From assembly GCF_001612885.1 (NCBI RefSeq), contig NZ_BDBH01000001.1, positions 186,001-250,000 of the forward strand: 64,000 nt of DNA, written 5' to 3'. The notes under the pieces were generated by a model that saw only the letters and a list, made by a program, of their open reading frames with translations, had not been told where the DNA came from and did no database searches. Position 1 is the first letter of the stretch; each line of letters opens with the position of its first letter. Source of the stretch: Nocardia harenae NBRC 108248 (lineage in GTDB: Bacteria > Actinomycetota > Actinomycetes > Mycobacteriales > Mycobacteriaceae). Below are positions 26,920 through 36,562 of the stretch, piece by piece. The position numbers and the translations under genes are program-made.

Positions 26920-29448
26920 TCACGCCGACGACTTCTTCAACCGCAGCCTGCGCTGGGTGACCAGCGCGAGGACCAGCGTGAGCAGCAGCACCATGCCGAT
27001 GTCCAGTGCCCAGATGCCGGGTTCGTGGTTCCACAGCCCGTCCGGCTGCGCGCTCAGGAAGATCGAGCGGATGTCCACCGTCGAGGCGCCCGCCGCATAC
27101 CCCCAGCGGGACGGGAAGAGCCAGGAGACCTGCTCCAGCACCACCCGGTCGGTGACCGGGATGAGCCCGCCCGCCATCACCAGCTGGGCCATGATCGCCA
27201 CCACCAGCATCGGCATCACCTGCTCGCTGGACTTGGCGAAACTCGACAGCAGCAGCCCGAACACCACGCAGCAGACCGCGGTCACCGCGATGTCGATGTA
27301 CAGCTCGGCGCTGCCGGAGGCGAGCACCGAGCCCTCGCCGGGCGGGTTCTTGCCCGCCAGCGTGATCCCGACCAGCACCGCCGACTGCAGGAACGCGGTG
27401 ATGCTGAAGACCGCGATCTTGGCCCACAGGTACGAGCCGGGCAGCAGCCCCACCGCGCGCTCGCGCTGGAAGATGGTGCGCTCGCCGACCAGGTCGCGGA
27501 TGGTGAGCGTGGAGCCCATGAAGCAGGCGCCGAGAATCAGCACCACCAGCAGCTGCTGCGCCTCGGCCCCGCCGGAGGGGATCAGCGAGCCATCCGGCGC
27601 CTGGGTGAGCCCGCCCCTGGTGAAGCCGTTCTTCCCCGGCACGACCAGGGAGAGCGCGCCGAGGATGAAGGGCAGCACCACCAGGAAGGTCAGGTACCCG
27701 CGGTCGGCGAAGATCAGCCGGACCTGGCGCCGCGCCACCGTGGAGAACTGCTTGACGCCGCTGGACTGCGGCGGGCTGCCCGCCGAGCCGTAGGGCGGTG
27801 GTGGCGGGGGCGGCGGCACGAACGCCTGGCGCGAGCGGTAGGCGGCGAAGGCCTGGTCCGGGTCGGCGGCGACCTTGCCGAAGATCTCGGCCCAGTCGCT
27901 GGTGCCGAGCGCGGCGCCGACCCCGGCGGGGTGCCCGCAGAAGGCGGTCTTACCGCCGGGCGCGAGCAGCAGCACCTGGTCGCACATGTCGAGGCAGGCC
28001 ACCGAGTGGGTGACGACGATCACCACGCGGCCCGCGTCGGCCAGCTCGCGCAGCATGGTCATGACCTGGCGGTCCAGCGCCGGGTCGAGCCCGGAGGTGG
28101 GCTCGTCCAGGATCAGCAGCGAGGGGCCGGTGAGCAGCTCGAGCGCCACCGAGGCCCGCTTGCGCTGGCCGCCGGAGAGCCGGTCCACCCTGGTGTCGGC
28201 GTGCTCGGTGAGCGAGAGCTCGGCCAGCACGCCGTCGATCACCTGCTGCCGGTCGGCCTTGGTGGTGTCCGACGGCAGCCGGAGCTCGGCGGCGTAGCCG
28301 AGCGCCTGCCGCACGGTGAGCTGCCGGTGCAGCACGTCGTCCTGCGGCACCATGCCGATCCGGGAGCGCAGCGCCTCGTACTCGGCGTGCAGGTTGCGGC
28401 CCTCGAAGGTGACGACGCCGCCGGACGGCCTGGTACTGCCCGCGATCAGCTTGGAGAGCGTGGACTTGCCCGCGCCGGACGGCCCGATCAGCGCGGTGAG
28501 CGTGCCGCTGCCCGCCTGCAGGTTCACGTCGACCAGCAGCTGCTTGTTGTTCTCCACCGTGAAGCCGACGCCGTGCACGTGCAGCCCCTGCTCGGCCACC
28601 GGCTTCTGCCGGTGCACCAGCGTGCCCTGCTGCACCTCGAAGTCGATATTGCCGATGGTGACGACGTCGCGCTCGCGCAGCACCGTGCGCTGCTGCCTGC
28701 CGCCGTTGACGAAGGTGCCGTTCGAGGAGCCGAGGTCCTCGATGGTCAGCCCCTCGGAGGCGGAGATCAGCCGCGCGTGCCTGCGCGAGGCCAGCGGGTC
28801 GTTCACCACGATCTGGTTGTCCGAGGTGCGGCCGATGGTGAGCCCGCCCGGCGGCAGCCGGTCGGCGCGCGCGATCGGCGCGGTGGAGGGCCTGGCTCGG
28901 ACCGGCGGCAGCGACGAGGAGTCGGCCCTGGTCGTCATATTGACGTTGATCTGCGGCTGCGGCGCCGACTGCTGCTGGAACGGCGCCGACTGCGGCGGCT
29001 GCTGCTGGAACGGCCCCGACTGCGGCCGCTGCTGCTGCGGGGGCTGCTGCTGCGGGAACGGCGGGCGCTGCTGCTGCGGCCACTGCGGGGCCGACTGCGG
29101 CCGCGCCACCGGGGTGGCGCCGGTCTGCCTCGGCGCGCCGGCCGGGATGAGGTGCAGCAGCGGCCCGCTGATGGCGTCGCCGAGCCGCACCTGGGTGGCC
29201 CGGTCGATGGGGACCGGCCTGCTGAGCCGCCGCGCGTCCACGAAAACGCCGTTGGTGCTTCCATTGTCGGCGAGCACCCAGGATCCGCCCTGCCAGGACA
29301 GCGTCGCGTGCACCCGGGAGACCAGCGGGCTGTCCACGAAGAGCGTGACTTCCGGCGCCCGGCCAAGGGTGACCTTGTGACTCGGTTCGAAAACGCGTTC
29401 GGTTCCCTCATGGCGCACGGTGATGGACTGCGCCCCCGGTGAAGACAT
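26920..29448 (-). CDS. ABC transporter with two N-terminal FHA domains, Rv1747-like
   Basis: This 842-residue protein carries its modules in order. FHA 1 (about 25-95) has LGRAPEVTLFVDSPLVSRVH and ADNGSTNGVFVD. A Gln/Pro-rich linker (PQQQRPPFPQQQPPQQQRP, about 118-165) follows. FHA 2 (about 205-270) has IGRTSDNQIVVNDPLASRRH and DLGSSNGTFVN. The ABC ATPase (about 290-500) has GPSGAGKST, LSGGQRKRASVALELLT and LLILDEPTSGLD. An ABC2-type membrane domain with about six helices ends the protein. The layout equals Rv1747 of M. tuberculosis, an exporter whose FHA domains bind the kinase PknF. A partner kinase is present at 36563. No strong ribosome binding site is seen before the ATG at 29448. Confidence 0.92.
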   Translation of the reverse strand: MSSPGAQSITVRHEGTERVFEPSHKVTLGRAPEVTLFVDSPLVSRVHATLSWQGGSWVLADNGSTNGVFVDARRLSRPVPIDRATQVRLGDAISGPLLHLIPAGAPRQTGATPVARPQSAPQWPQQQRPPFPQQQPPQQQRPQSGPFQQQPPQSAPFQQQSAPQPQINVNMTTRADSSSLPPVRARPSTAPIARADRLPPGGLTIGRTSDNQIVVNDPLASRRHARLISASEGLTIEDLGSSNGTFVNGGRQQRTVLRERDVVTIGNIDFEVQQGTLVHRQKPVAEQGLHVHGVGFTVENNKQLLVDVNLQAGSGTLTALIGPSGAGKSTLSKLIAGSTRPSGGVVTFEGRNLHAEYEALRSRIGMVPQDDVLHRQLTVRQALGYAAELRLPSDTTKADRQQVIDGVLAELSLTEHADTRVDRLSGGQRKRASVALELLTGPSLLILDEPTSGLDPALDRQVMTMLRELADAGRVVIVVTHSVACLDMCDQVLLLAPGGKTAFCGHPAGVGAALGTSDWAEIFGKVAADPDQAFAAYRSRQAFVPPPPPPPPYGSAGSPPQSSGVKQFSTVARRQVRLIFADRGYLTFLVVLPFILGALSLVVPGKNGFTRGGLTQAPDGSLIPSGGAEAQQLLVVLILGACFMGSTLTIRDLVGERTIFQRERAVGLLPGSYLWAKIAVFSITAFLQSAVLVGITLAGKNPPGEGSVLASGSAELYIDIAVTAVCCVVFGLLLSSFAKSSEQVMPMLVVAIMAQLVMAGGLIPVTDRVVLEQVSWLFPSRWGYAAGASTVDIRSIFLSAQPDGLWNHEPGIWALDIGMVLLLTLVLALVTQRRLRLKKSSA

Positions 29449-29562
29449 GCAGCGGATACTATGCCATCACCCGGACAGCGGAGGGGCGCCCGACGCGCCT
29501 TTTGTCCGATCCGGCGACCGACCGCGGGGAACTCAGAACGGCCGACCGAGGGGGATCTTGCC

Positions 29563-30999
29563 TTGCCGAATCGTCGAGCGACCACCGCTGCCGTGGCCGC
29601 CCTGTGTTTCGTGCTGCTGCTGGCCGGATGCACCCGCATGGTCGACGGCCGCGCCGTCTCCATCTACGACGACCCGTTCAAGGTCGCCGGGCTGCCCACC
29701 ACCAGCGGGCCGAGTGGCCCCCGCGCCGGGGTGCCGGACACCGACCTCACCGCAACCGGAAGCAACGGCGGCGAGATCGACCGGCTCGCGCTGAACGCCG
29801 TCGACGACATCCAGACCTACTGGCGGCAGGTGTACCGCTCCGTGTTCGACGGCGAGTTCCAGCCGGTCGAGAAGCTGCTCTCGTGGAGCGCCAAGGCGCC
29901 GCGCTCGGAGGCGCCGGAGTTCTGCGAGGACACCACCTACCGCCTGGTGAACGCCGCCTACTGCCGGCTGGACAACTCCATCGGCTGGGATCGCGAGGTG
30001 CTGCTGCCGACCATGGCCGACACCTTCGGGCAGATGTCGGTGGTCATGGTGCTGGCGCACGAATACGGCCACGCCATCCAGAACATGGCCAAGATCGTGA
30101 CCAACCGGGATCCGGTGATCGTCAAGGAGCAGCAGGCCGACTGCTTCGCAGGCGCCTTCATGCGGCACGTGGCCGAGGGCAAGTCGGAGCACTTCACCAT
30201 CAACACCTCGGACGGGCTGAACTCGGTGCTCGCGGCCACCGTCGCCATCCGCGACTCCGACCCGGACGACCCGGAGAGCGTGCACGGCTCCGCCTTCGAG
30301 CGGGTGACGGCGGTGCAGATCGGCTTCACCGACGGCCCGCGCGCCTGCCGCGGCATCGACGAGGAGGAGATCAACCAGCGCCGCGGCGACCTGCCGACCA
30401 GCTTCCAGGGGCAGACCGGCGAGTTCGAGATCACCAAGGAATCGCTGATCGAGCTGAGCAAGGCGCTGGCCGCGATCCTGCCGCTGGACGACCGGCCGCG
30501 CTACAACTACGGCGGCGCGCAGATCGAGTGCGGGGACGGCGCCACCACCGAGCCGGTCTCCTACTGCCCCACCAGCAATCTGATCGCCACCGACATCCCC
30601 AAGCTCTCCGAACGCGGCGCCGTCGGCGACCTGGACGACCCGCTGCCGCTCAAGGTGACCGGCGACTACAACGGCTACGTCGTCTTCATCTCCCGCTACG
30701 CGCTCGCCGTGCAGCGCAGCAACGACCAGGACCTGGTCGGCGCCAAGACCGGGCTGCGCGCCGCCTGCCTCTCCGGGGTGGTCACCGGCAAACTCGCCGA
30801 ATCCGGCCGCCCGGCCAACCAGGGCGATATCCGCCTCGCCGCGGGCGACCTGGACGAAGCGGTCTCCGGCCTCCTCACCGACGGCCTCGCCGCCAGCGAT
30901 GTCGAGGGAAAGACCGTCCCCAGCGGCTTCGCCCGGGTAGACGCCTTCCGCGCCGGCGTCCTCGGCGGCGAAACCACCTGCACAGCCCGCTACAGCTGA
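29563..30999 (+). CDS. Putative zinc metallopeptidase lipoprotein
   Basis: This 478-residue lipoprotein has a signal peptide with lipobox LLAGC (Cys23). The metallopeptidase motif HEYGH (His166, Glu167, His170) is followed by EQQADCFAG, where Glu189 is the likely third zinc ligand. This is the layout of the YpfJ-type 'putative neutral zinc metallopeptidase' family. A long C-terminal part (about 230-478) with several cysteines has no recognised motif. The TTG at 29563 is chosen because GAGGGGGAT stands upstream and it places the signal peptide correctly. It is divergent from the FHA-ABC gene. The substrate is unknown; an envelope role is likely. Confidence 0.85.
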   Translation: MPNRRATTAAVAALCFVLLLAGCTRMVDGRAVSIYDDPFKVAGLPTTSGPSGPRAGVPDTDLTATGSNGGEIDRLALNAVDDIQTYWRQVYRSVFDGEFQPVEKLLSWSAKAPRSEAPEFCEDTTYRLVNAAYCRLDNSIGWDREVLLPTMADTFGQMSVVMVLAHEYGHAIQNMAKIVTNRDPVIVKEQQADCFAGAFMRHVAEGKSEHFTINTSDGLNSVLAATVAIRDSDPDDPESVHGSAFERVTAVQIGFTDGPRACRGIDEEEINQRRGDLPTSFQGQTGEFEITKESLIELSKALAAILPLDDRPRYNYGGAQIECGDGATTEPVSYCPTSNLIATDIPKLSERGAVGDLDDPLPLKVTGDYNGYVVFISRYALAVQRSNDQDLVGAKTGLRAACLSGVVTGKLAESGRPANQGDIRLAAGDLDEAVSGLLTDGLAASDVEGKTVPSGFARVDAFRAGVLGGETTCTARYS

Positions 31000-31026
31000 A
31001 TTGTTCGGCCCGGCTGCGCCGGGCGG

Positions 31027-31121
31027 GTTCGCGGCCCCGGGGAGTCTCGTCGTTCAGCGCTCGAGACTCGCGCCTGCGGCGCATGCGCTTCGAGCGCTGA
31101 ACGACGAGACGGGCCGCGAAC
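31027..31121. repeat. Long inverted repeat
   Basis: Arms of 21 perfectly paired bases (31044-31064 and 31090-31110) flank a 25-base loop. After a six-base bulge on the left, a further 11 bases pair (GTTCGCGGCCC at 31027-31037 with its complement at 31111-31121). It lies between the convergent peptidase and FHA genes and could act as a terminator for both strands. Confidence 0.85.
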
Positions 31122-31184
31122 GGGGCTCGTAAGACTCGCCCCTTCGGGACCTTGCCCCCCAAAGGGGCTCGTAAGACTCGCCCC
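31122..31184. repeat. Direct repeat pair with internal dyad
   Basis: A 21-base unit beginning GGGGCTCGTAAG and ending GACTCGCCCC occurs at 31122-31142 and again at 31164-31184. Each unit is itself a near-palindrome (GGGGC(T)CG..CG(A)CCCC type), so each can fold into a hairpin. Confidence 0.8.
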
Positions 31185-31195
31185 CTCTGGGGGCC

Positions 31196-32551
31196 TTAAC
31201 CGCCGAAGGGGGGTGGGGCGGCTGGTTCGAAGCGAAGCACGCGGTTGCCGATCATTACCTCGGCGCCGGGGACGAGGAGCATGGGCTGGTGCGGGGCGAG
31301 GCGGAGCCAGTCGCGGTAGCCGGGCATGCGGGTGCGGGTGCCGTTGGTGGAGCCGAGGTCGAGGACGGCGACGTCCCAGTTGAGCAGGCGGATCTCGGCG
31401 TGCGCGCGGGACATTCCGCCCGAGGTGTCCTCCACTTTGAGCGGCACCATTCCGCGGTTCACCGACTCGGAGTGGTCCGGGTCGCGGCCGATCACGGCGT
31501 CGGCGGCGAGCAGGTAGGTCATGCCGTCGTCGAGGAGCAGCAGCCCGAGCGGCGGCCGGATCACCTCGATCAGCGGCTGCGTCTGGTCCACCGGCATGCC
31601 GCAGACGGTGCAGAAGGCCGAGCGCGGGTCGGTGGGGTGCGCCCGCGCGCACTTGAACCCCATGACCTTGACATTGAGCGGCGCGGCCCGCGCGGTCGCC
31701 TCCAGCCTGCGCTGCAGGTCGGGGTCGGGCGGCGGCGCGGGGTTGGTGCCGTGCTCGGTCGGCGCGCGGTGCGGGTCCGGCGGGGCGGTGACGGGGCTCG
31801 CGGGCAGCGCGTCGGTGGCCTCGACCTGGTCCAGCAGCGCGGTCGCGGCGGCCTCGGTCTCGTCCCGCTCGAGGGGGCCCGGTTCGGCCCGCTGGGCGGG
31901 GCGCGGTTCGGCCCGGCGCGGGGCGCGCTCGATCACCGCGGTCGGCACCGGCGGCGGCTCCGCCCTTCGATGCGCGCCGCTCGAATCACCGCCCGTGCGC
32001 GGGGCGACGGCGCGCGCGGTGTCCGACCAGAGGATGGCCCCCGCACCCTGCGCGATCCCCTCCACCAGCCAGCCGATCCCGCGCTCCGCGGGCAGCTCGG
32101 GAATCCGGCCGTCCCGGTCGTCGACGAAGAGCGCGACCGCGCGGCCGGGCACCGGGGCCACCCGGTCCACGGTGAACGCCGCGTCGCTGCCGCGCAGGCG
32201 CTCGGCCCCGGCATCGCCCGCGAGCACCGCGGTGACCGCGCCGTGCAGGAACACCGCGACCCCGCCGTTCTCCCCCACCGAGAGAATCCCGAAGTCCACC
32301 GGCTGCCCCGGGCTGATCCGCTCGGCGTGCTTCATCAGCCAGCGCGTCGCCTCGCGGGCGATCGTCGCGCCCGCGCCCTGCTCCCGCTCGAAGGCCTCCC
32401 TGACCAATTCGGCCAGCGACTCCACCGCGGCCGCGGTCGGCGAATCCGGCGTCGGCCTGGTCGGGCCGCGGTGCCGGACCACCACCACCGCCCCTGCGAC
32501 CCTGGCGACGGCGTGCTGCCCCGCGACCACCTCGACCTGGCGATCCCTCAC
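31196..32551 (-). CDS. FHA-domain protein
   Basis: This 451-residue protein ends in a forkhead-associated domain (about 350-440): AVIGRDPDHSESV, GMSRAHAEIRLL and VLDLGSTNGTR, the phosphothreonine-binding signature residues. Before it, about 295-330, is a zinc-ribbon-like cysteine set (GFKCARAHP, SAFCTVCGMP). The N-terminal 170 residues look like a folded alpha/beta domain with similarity to PP2C-like segments only in general pattern (FGILSVGENGGVAVFLHGAV). A Pro/Arg-rich linker lies between. No signal peptide. The GTG start at 32551 lacks a strong ribosome binding site. It may read phosphorylation by the nearby kinase. Confidence 0.83.
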   Translation of the reverse strand: MRDRQVEVVAGQHAVARVAGAVVVVRHRGPTRPTPDSPTAAAVESLAELVREAFEREQGAGATIAREATRWLMKHAERISPGQPVDFGILSVGENGGVAVFLHGAVTAVLAGDAGAERLRGSDAAFTVDRVAPVPGRAVALFVDDRDGRIPELPAERGIGWLVEGIAQGAGAILWSDTARAVAPRTGGDSSGAHRRAEPPPVPTAVIERAPRRAEPRPAQRAEPGPLERDETEAAATALLDQVEATDALPASPVTAPPDPHRAPTEHGTNPAPPPDPDLQRRLEATARAAPLNVKVMGFKCARAHPTDPRSAFCTVCGMPVDQTQPLIEVIRPPLGLLLLDDGMTYLLAADAVIGRDPDHSESVNRGMVPLKVEDTSGGMSRAHAEIRLLNWDVAVLDLGSTNGTRTRMPGYRDWLRLAPHQPMLLVPGAEVMIGNRVLRFEPAAPPPFGG

Positions 32552-32731
32552 CGCGACCGGCCGCCACGGAATCGGCCGCCCCTGCGGCGTGAACGCGGAG
32601 TGGTCAGCACGCGATCAAGCCTATGGCACCGCGGGTTACGGCGTCCCGCTGCCCACCGTCGCTTCGCCCCGCCGCAGGGCGTCCGTTCCGGTAACTTCTT
32701 ATCCACATCGCCGAGGATCGAGGGGCCTGTG

Positions 32732-33934
32732 ATGGTTCGGATGTCGCGCATCGCGCTCTGCTTTTCCACGATGACCATCGCGGGGTTGCTCGCCGGGTGC
32801 AGCATCCCCGGCGTCCCGGTCGCCGCGGAGCCGGACGTGCGCGAGCTGGAGGTCGGCAAGTACGAGGTCGACCGGCACGCCTACGACATCGCGGCAGCCG
32901 GCCACGGCGCCGTGCTCGAGGGCATCCGGATGGCCGATGCCGTCGTCCCCTCCATCGATATCGACCCCTCGCTCTCGCACGGCCGCACCAGCTCGGTGCT
33001 GACCACCGTCGACGAGACCATCGGGCTGCTCGCCGAGGTATCCCGCCCGGTGCTGGAGAACCGGAAGTTCGTGACCGGCTACGTCGCCGCGGGCGCCGAC
33101 CGCGCCGACCCCCCGGGCGAGAAGCTGCCGGTGCCGGACGCCACCGCCATCACCACCGTGCTGCTCCGCTTCCCGGACCAGGGCACCGCCGCGGCCGCGG
33201 CCAAGGAGCTGGAGGACGCCGATATCGGCGTCTCCCCGGAGAACCAGAAGCTCTCCTCCAGCAAGTTCTCCGATGCCTACCTGCACTGGCGCCCCGGCGT
33301 GCCGAGCGTCGGCGCCTTCCTCGCGCACGGCGAGTTCGTGATCTCGCTCTACGTGCAGCGGCCGAGGGCCGACAGCACCGACCTGGTGAGCTGGGTGGAC
33401 AAGGCGCTCAGCGCCGAAGTCCCGCTGCTCGACGCCTTCGAGCCGACCCCGGCCGCCGAGCTCGACGACCTGCCGGTCGACCCGGAGGGGCTGCTCGCCC
33501 GCGTCGTGGTCGAGGACCGCACCGACCGCACCCCCGACCCGCTGCGCTTCGCCGTCTACGGCCCGCACCGCATGCTGCAGGCCGCCGACGACCAGCCGAC
33601 CAGGCAGCGGCTCATCCAGGACACCGGCCTCGACCGCAGCGCCGTGGTCGACAGCACCCTGCTGCACCGCCTGCGCGACGCCGACTCCGCCCGCTCCTTC
33701 ATGAACGGCCTGATCGACACCGCGGGCGCCGAGTACGACCCGATCGGCGCTCCCAACGACGTCCCCGGCGCCAAGTGCCTCCAGCTCAACGCCGCGGGCA
33801 ACAAGGAGACCGAGTACGCCTTCAGCTGCTTCGTCACCTACAAGCGCTACGTCGCGGTGGTCAGCAGCGACCTGGAACCCGACGTCAGGCAGAAGGTGGC
33901 CGCGCAGTACGCCCTGCTCGCCAACAGCCTGTAG
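32732..33934 (+). CDS. DUF7373-type lipoprotein, copy 1
   Basis: This 400-residue lipoprotein has lipobox LLAGC after MVRMSRIALCFSTMTIAG. The mature part begins IPGVPVAAEPDVRELEVGKY. It shares the family plan with the next two genes: an early R(E/L)LxVGxY segment, a central HWRPGVPSVGAFLAHGEFVI, a VDPEGLLAR segment, and two late cysteines (GAKCLQLN, FSCFVTYKRYVA). It ends in KVAAQYALLANS. The family (as I recall, DUF7373) is abundant in Nocardia; the function is unknown. The ATG at 32732 follows GAGGGG. Confidence 0.85.
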   Translation: MVRMSRIALCFSTMTIAGLLAGCSIPGVPVAAEPDVRELEVGKYEVDRHAYDIAAAGHGAVLEGIRMADAVVPSIDIDPSLSHGRTSSVLTTVDETIGLLAEVSRPVLENRKFVTGYVAAGADRADPPGEKLPVPDATAITTVLLRFPDQGTAAAAAKELEDADIGVSPENQKLSSSKFSDAYLHWRPGVPSVGAFLAHGEFVISLYVQRPRADSTDLVSWVDKALSAEVPLLDAFEPTPAAELDDLPVDPEGLLARVVVEDRTDRTPDPLRFAVYGPHRMLQAADDQPTRQRLIQDTGLDRSAVVDSTLLHRLRDADSARSFMNGLIDTAGAEYDPIGAPNDVPGAKCLQLNAAGNKETEYAFSCFVTYKRYVAVVSSDLEPDVRQKVAAQYALLANSL

Positions 33935-34072
33935 CCCCCGCTTCACACCCGGCCCCCGGTCCGACCCGGGTGCTATGTTCTCTCCGGTATTCGCCCCGCG
34001 AGCGGAGGACTCGCGGGCACACGCCGGCCGCCGCGGGTTCGCCCGCGGCCACGCCCGCGACGGAGGGGACAG

Positions 34073-35287
34073 ATGGTGAACAGACGCCGAGGGGTGTGCG
34101 CGGCCCTCCTGGCCGCGGTCGTCGCGGCGACGGCAGGGTGCGGGACCGGTGACTCGGCGGCCCCCGCCCGGCCGGAGGTGGATCTCGCGACGCTCGACGT
34201 CGGAAATCTGAACGCGGAGCCCACGTACTACGACAAGCCGACGAATCTCGATATGGCGCGGCTGGTCGAGGCCATGCGGCTCGGCAATCATCTACCGCTG
34301 CCGATGGAGATCGATCCCGAGCTCAAGTACGCGCCGACCAAGATCGCCGCGGTGCGGACCTTCACCGCGACCAGCTCGGCCGCCATCACCAATCGCTTCC
34401 AGGGCGATTCCGCCGCGCTCGACGGCCGGATCGGCGGCTTCGTCTCCGGTTTCGTCACCGCCGGCCGCACGAACACGACGCACAACCTGTCCTGGGATCT
34501 GGACAATGTCGCCATGCTCTTCGAGACCGAGCAGGACGCCGCCCGCGCGGCCGACGCCTTCACCGAGGTGGAGCGCGCAGCCCTGGGCGCGGATATCCAG
34601 ATCCAGAGCATTCCCGGATTCCCCGAGGCCCGCGCGCACTCCGCCCCGTCGTTCCCCGGCGGCATTCACTCGTACTACTCGGCAGGCAGGTTCCTGCTCT
34701 TCACCGAGATCCGCGACAACGCCATGTACGAATTGCGGCGCAGCGATCCGGAGCAGCTCAGGAACCGGGTGGCGCGCAGCATCGAGAAGCTGAAGCCCGC
34801 CCTGCTGAGCTTCACCCCGACCCCGGTCGCCGAGCTGATGCAGCTCGACGTCGACCCGGAGCGCATGCTCGCGCGCGCGCTGAACACCGTCGATGACCCG
34901 GGGCAGTACGGCATCCCCGGTGTCTACAACCGGCACGGCGGCCTGCAGATCGGCTTCAATCCGGAGGCGGACAGCCGGATGTTCGAGCAGGCAGGTGTGG
35001 ACGCGGTGGCCTGGAAGGGCGGGTACGTCTACCGCTCCCGCGACGCGCGGGCGGCGCAGTGGCTGATCGACGAGCGCTCCGACGTGGGGAAGTTCTACCG
35101 GCGGGCCCCGGCGCCCGCTGCGCTGCCGTTCACGCGGTGCCTGGAGTACATCGGCCCGGCCACCGGCGTCGCGTACTACTGCGGCGTCACCTTCGACCGG
35201 TACGCCGCCGAGGTCACCGCCGGTCAGTTGACGGACGCGCAGCAGCGCATCTCCGCGCAGTACGCGATCCTGGCGCGGTCGAAGTGA
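34073..35287 (+). CDS. DUF7373-type lipoprotein, copy 2
   Basis: This 404-residue paralogue of its neighbours has a signal peptide with lipobox ATAGC. It contains PEVDLATLDVGNLNAEPTYY, VDPERMLARALNTV, the paired late cysteines (FTRCLEYIG, AYYCGVTFDRYAAE) and the shared ending RISAQYAILARS. GGAGGGG lies before the ATG. It is the most divergent of the three: the HWRPGVP segment is replaced by HSAPSFPGGIHSYYSAGRFL. The third copy follows after 14 bases, so the two are co-transcribed. Confidence 0.85.
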   Translation: MVNRRRGVCAALLAAVVAATAGCGTGDSAAPARPEVDLATLDVGNLNAEPTYYDKPTNLDMARLVEAMRLGNHLPLPMEIDPELKYAPTKIAAVRTFTATSSAAITNRFQGDSAALDGRIGGFVSGFVTAGRTNTTHNLSWDLDNVAMLFETEQDAARAADAFTEVERAALGADIQIQSIPGFPEARAHSAPSFPGGIHSYYSAGRFLLFTEIRDNAMYELRRSDPEQLRNRVARSIEKLKPALLSFTPTPVAELMQLDVDPERMLARALNTVDDPGQYGIPGVYNRHGGLQIGFNPEADSRMFEQAGVDAVAWKGGYVYRSRDARAAQWLIDERSDVGKFYRRAPAPAALPFTRCLEYIGPATGVAYYCGVTFDRYAAEVTAGQLTDAQQRISAQYAILARSK

Positions 35288-35301
35288 GGGGAGCACATCG
35301 G

Positions 35302-36492
35302 ATGCCGCATCGATACCGCGTGGTGGCCGCCCTGCTCGGCACACTCGCGCTGCTCGCCGGCTGCGGCAAGGTGGACGGGGTGCCGACCGCCGCGGAGATC
35401 GACGTCCGGCTACTCGACGTCGGCAACTACCCCACCACCCCGCTCGAATTCCGCTACCAGTACGGCCACTCGCTGTTCGACAGCACGCGGCTGGCGGCCA
35501 TGCGGATCGCCGACACCATGGTGACCGGCAGGGAGATCGACGCGAACTTTCACTACCTGGTCGGCTCCGACGCTCTGCTGAGCCGGGACGATGTCGAGGA
35601 TGTACTGGCCGATGCGAACGGACCGGTGGCCGAGCGCAATGGCATGGTCGTCGGGTTCGGGGTCACGGTCGGCGACACGGATAAGGACGACGACCCGAAG
35701 AAGACCTCGGTCACCGTCGTCGTCCTGCAGTTCCCCGATCCCGCGGCCGCGGAGCGGGCGGCACGCGAGCTGGAGCAGACCGACTTCGACGTCGCGCCCG
35801 AGCTCAACCAGCGCGTGAGCATCCCGAATATCCCCGCCGCGCACGCGCACTGGCGGCCGGGAGTTCCCACCCTCGGCGCCTTCACGTCGCAGGGCGCCTA
35901 CGTGATCAGCGCGTTCACCGAGGCTCCGCAGCCTGACCTCGGCAACCTGACCGATCTCACCCGGCGGGCCCTGGAGAACCAGAGCAGGCTGCTCGACGGC
36001 GCCCCCGCGCTCAACGGCGTGGAAATGCTGCGGCTGGAGAACGATCCGGAGGGGATGCTGAACCGGACCCTGAATCCGGAGGCCTTCGGCGCACCGTCGC
36101 CGCGGTCACAGCTCACGCTCACCCGTCGCGGCCTGGCCACCCAGCTGAACCAGCAGTACGACCGGGGCAAGATCCTGGACGACGCCGGTGTCGACCGCTA
36201 TGCGAAGACCGGCGGGTTCAACCCCACCCAGACCTTCCGGACCCGAGATGCCGACGCGGCGATCGCGCTCGGCGAGGCCGTCATCGGGTGGGGCTTCACG
36301 GATCCGGCCGATGCCCCCGAGGGCATCCCCCACGTCCGCTGCGGTGCCAAGACCAGCACTGTCATCTCGGCCGGGCGGTACCGCTGCACGGTGCCGTACC
36401 AGCGCTACCTGGCCTCGGTGGAGAGCGATCAGATCGTCGACCTGCACCAGCGCGCGGCGGCGCAGTACGCGCTGATGGCGAACAGCTACTAG
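35302..36492 (+). CDS. DUF7373-type lipoprotein, copy 3
   Basis: This 396-residue paralogue has lipobox LLAGC and mature start GKVDGVPTAAEIDVRLLDVG. It carries AHWRPGVPTLGAFTSQGAYVI, NDPEGMLNRTLNP, the cysteine pair (HVRCGAKTS, YRCTVPYQRYLAS) and the ending RAAAQYALMANSY. It is closer to copy 1 than to copy 2 in the central block. The kinase gene begins 70 bases downstream on the same strand, suggesting a lipoprotein-kinase operon. Confidence 0.86.
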   Translation: MPHRYRVVAALLGTLALLAGCGKVDGVPTAAEIDVRLLDVGNYPTTPLEFRYQYGHSLFDSTRLAAMRIADTMVTGREIDANFHYLVGSDALLSRDDVEDVLADANGPVAERNGMVVGFGVTVGDTDKDDDPKKTSVTVVVLQFPDPAAAERAARELEQTDFDVAPELNQRVSIPNIPAAHAHWRPGVPTLGAFTSQGAYVISAFTEAPQPDLGNLTDLTRRALENQSRLLDGAPALNGVEMLRLENDPEGMLNRTLNPEAFGAPSPRSQLTLTRRGLATQLNQQYDRGKILDDAGVDRYAKTGGFNPTQTFRTRDADAAIALGEAVIGWGFTDPADAPEGIPHVRCGAKTSTVISAGRYRCTVPYQRYLASVESDQIVDLHQRAAAQYALMANSY

Positions 36493-36562
36493 GTTTCGCA
36501 GGCCGCACCCGCTCCCCTACTGTCGCTCGGAGCGGCGCGAAGCAGAACAGGAGGACCCGGAC

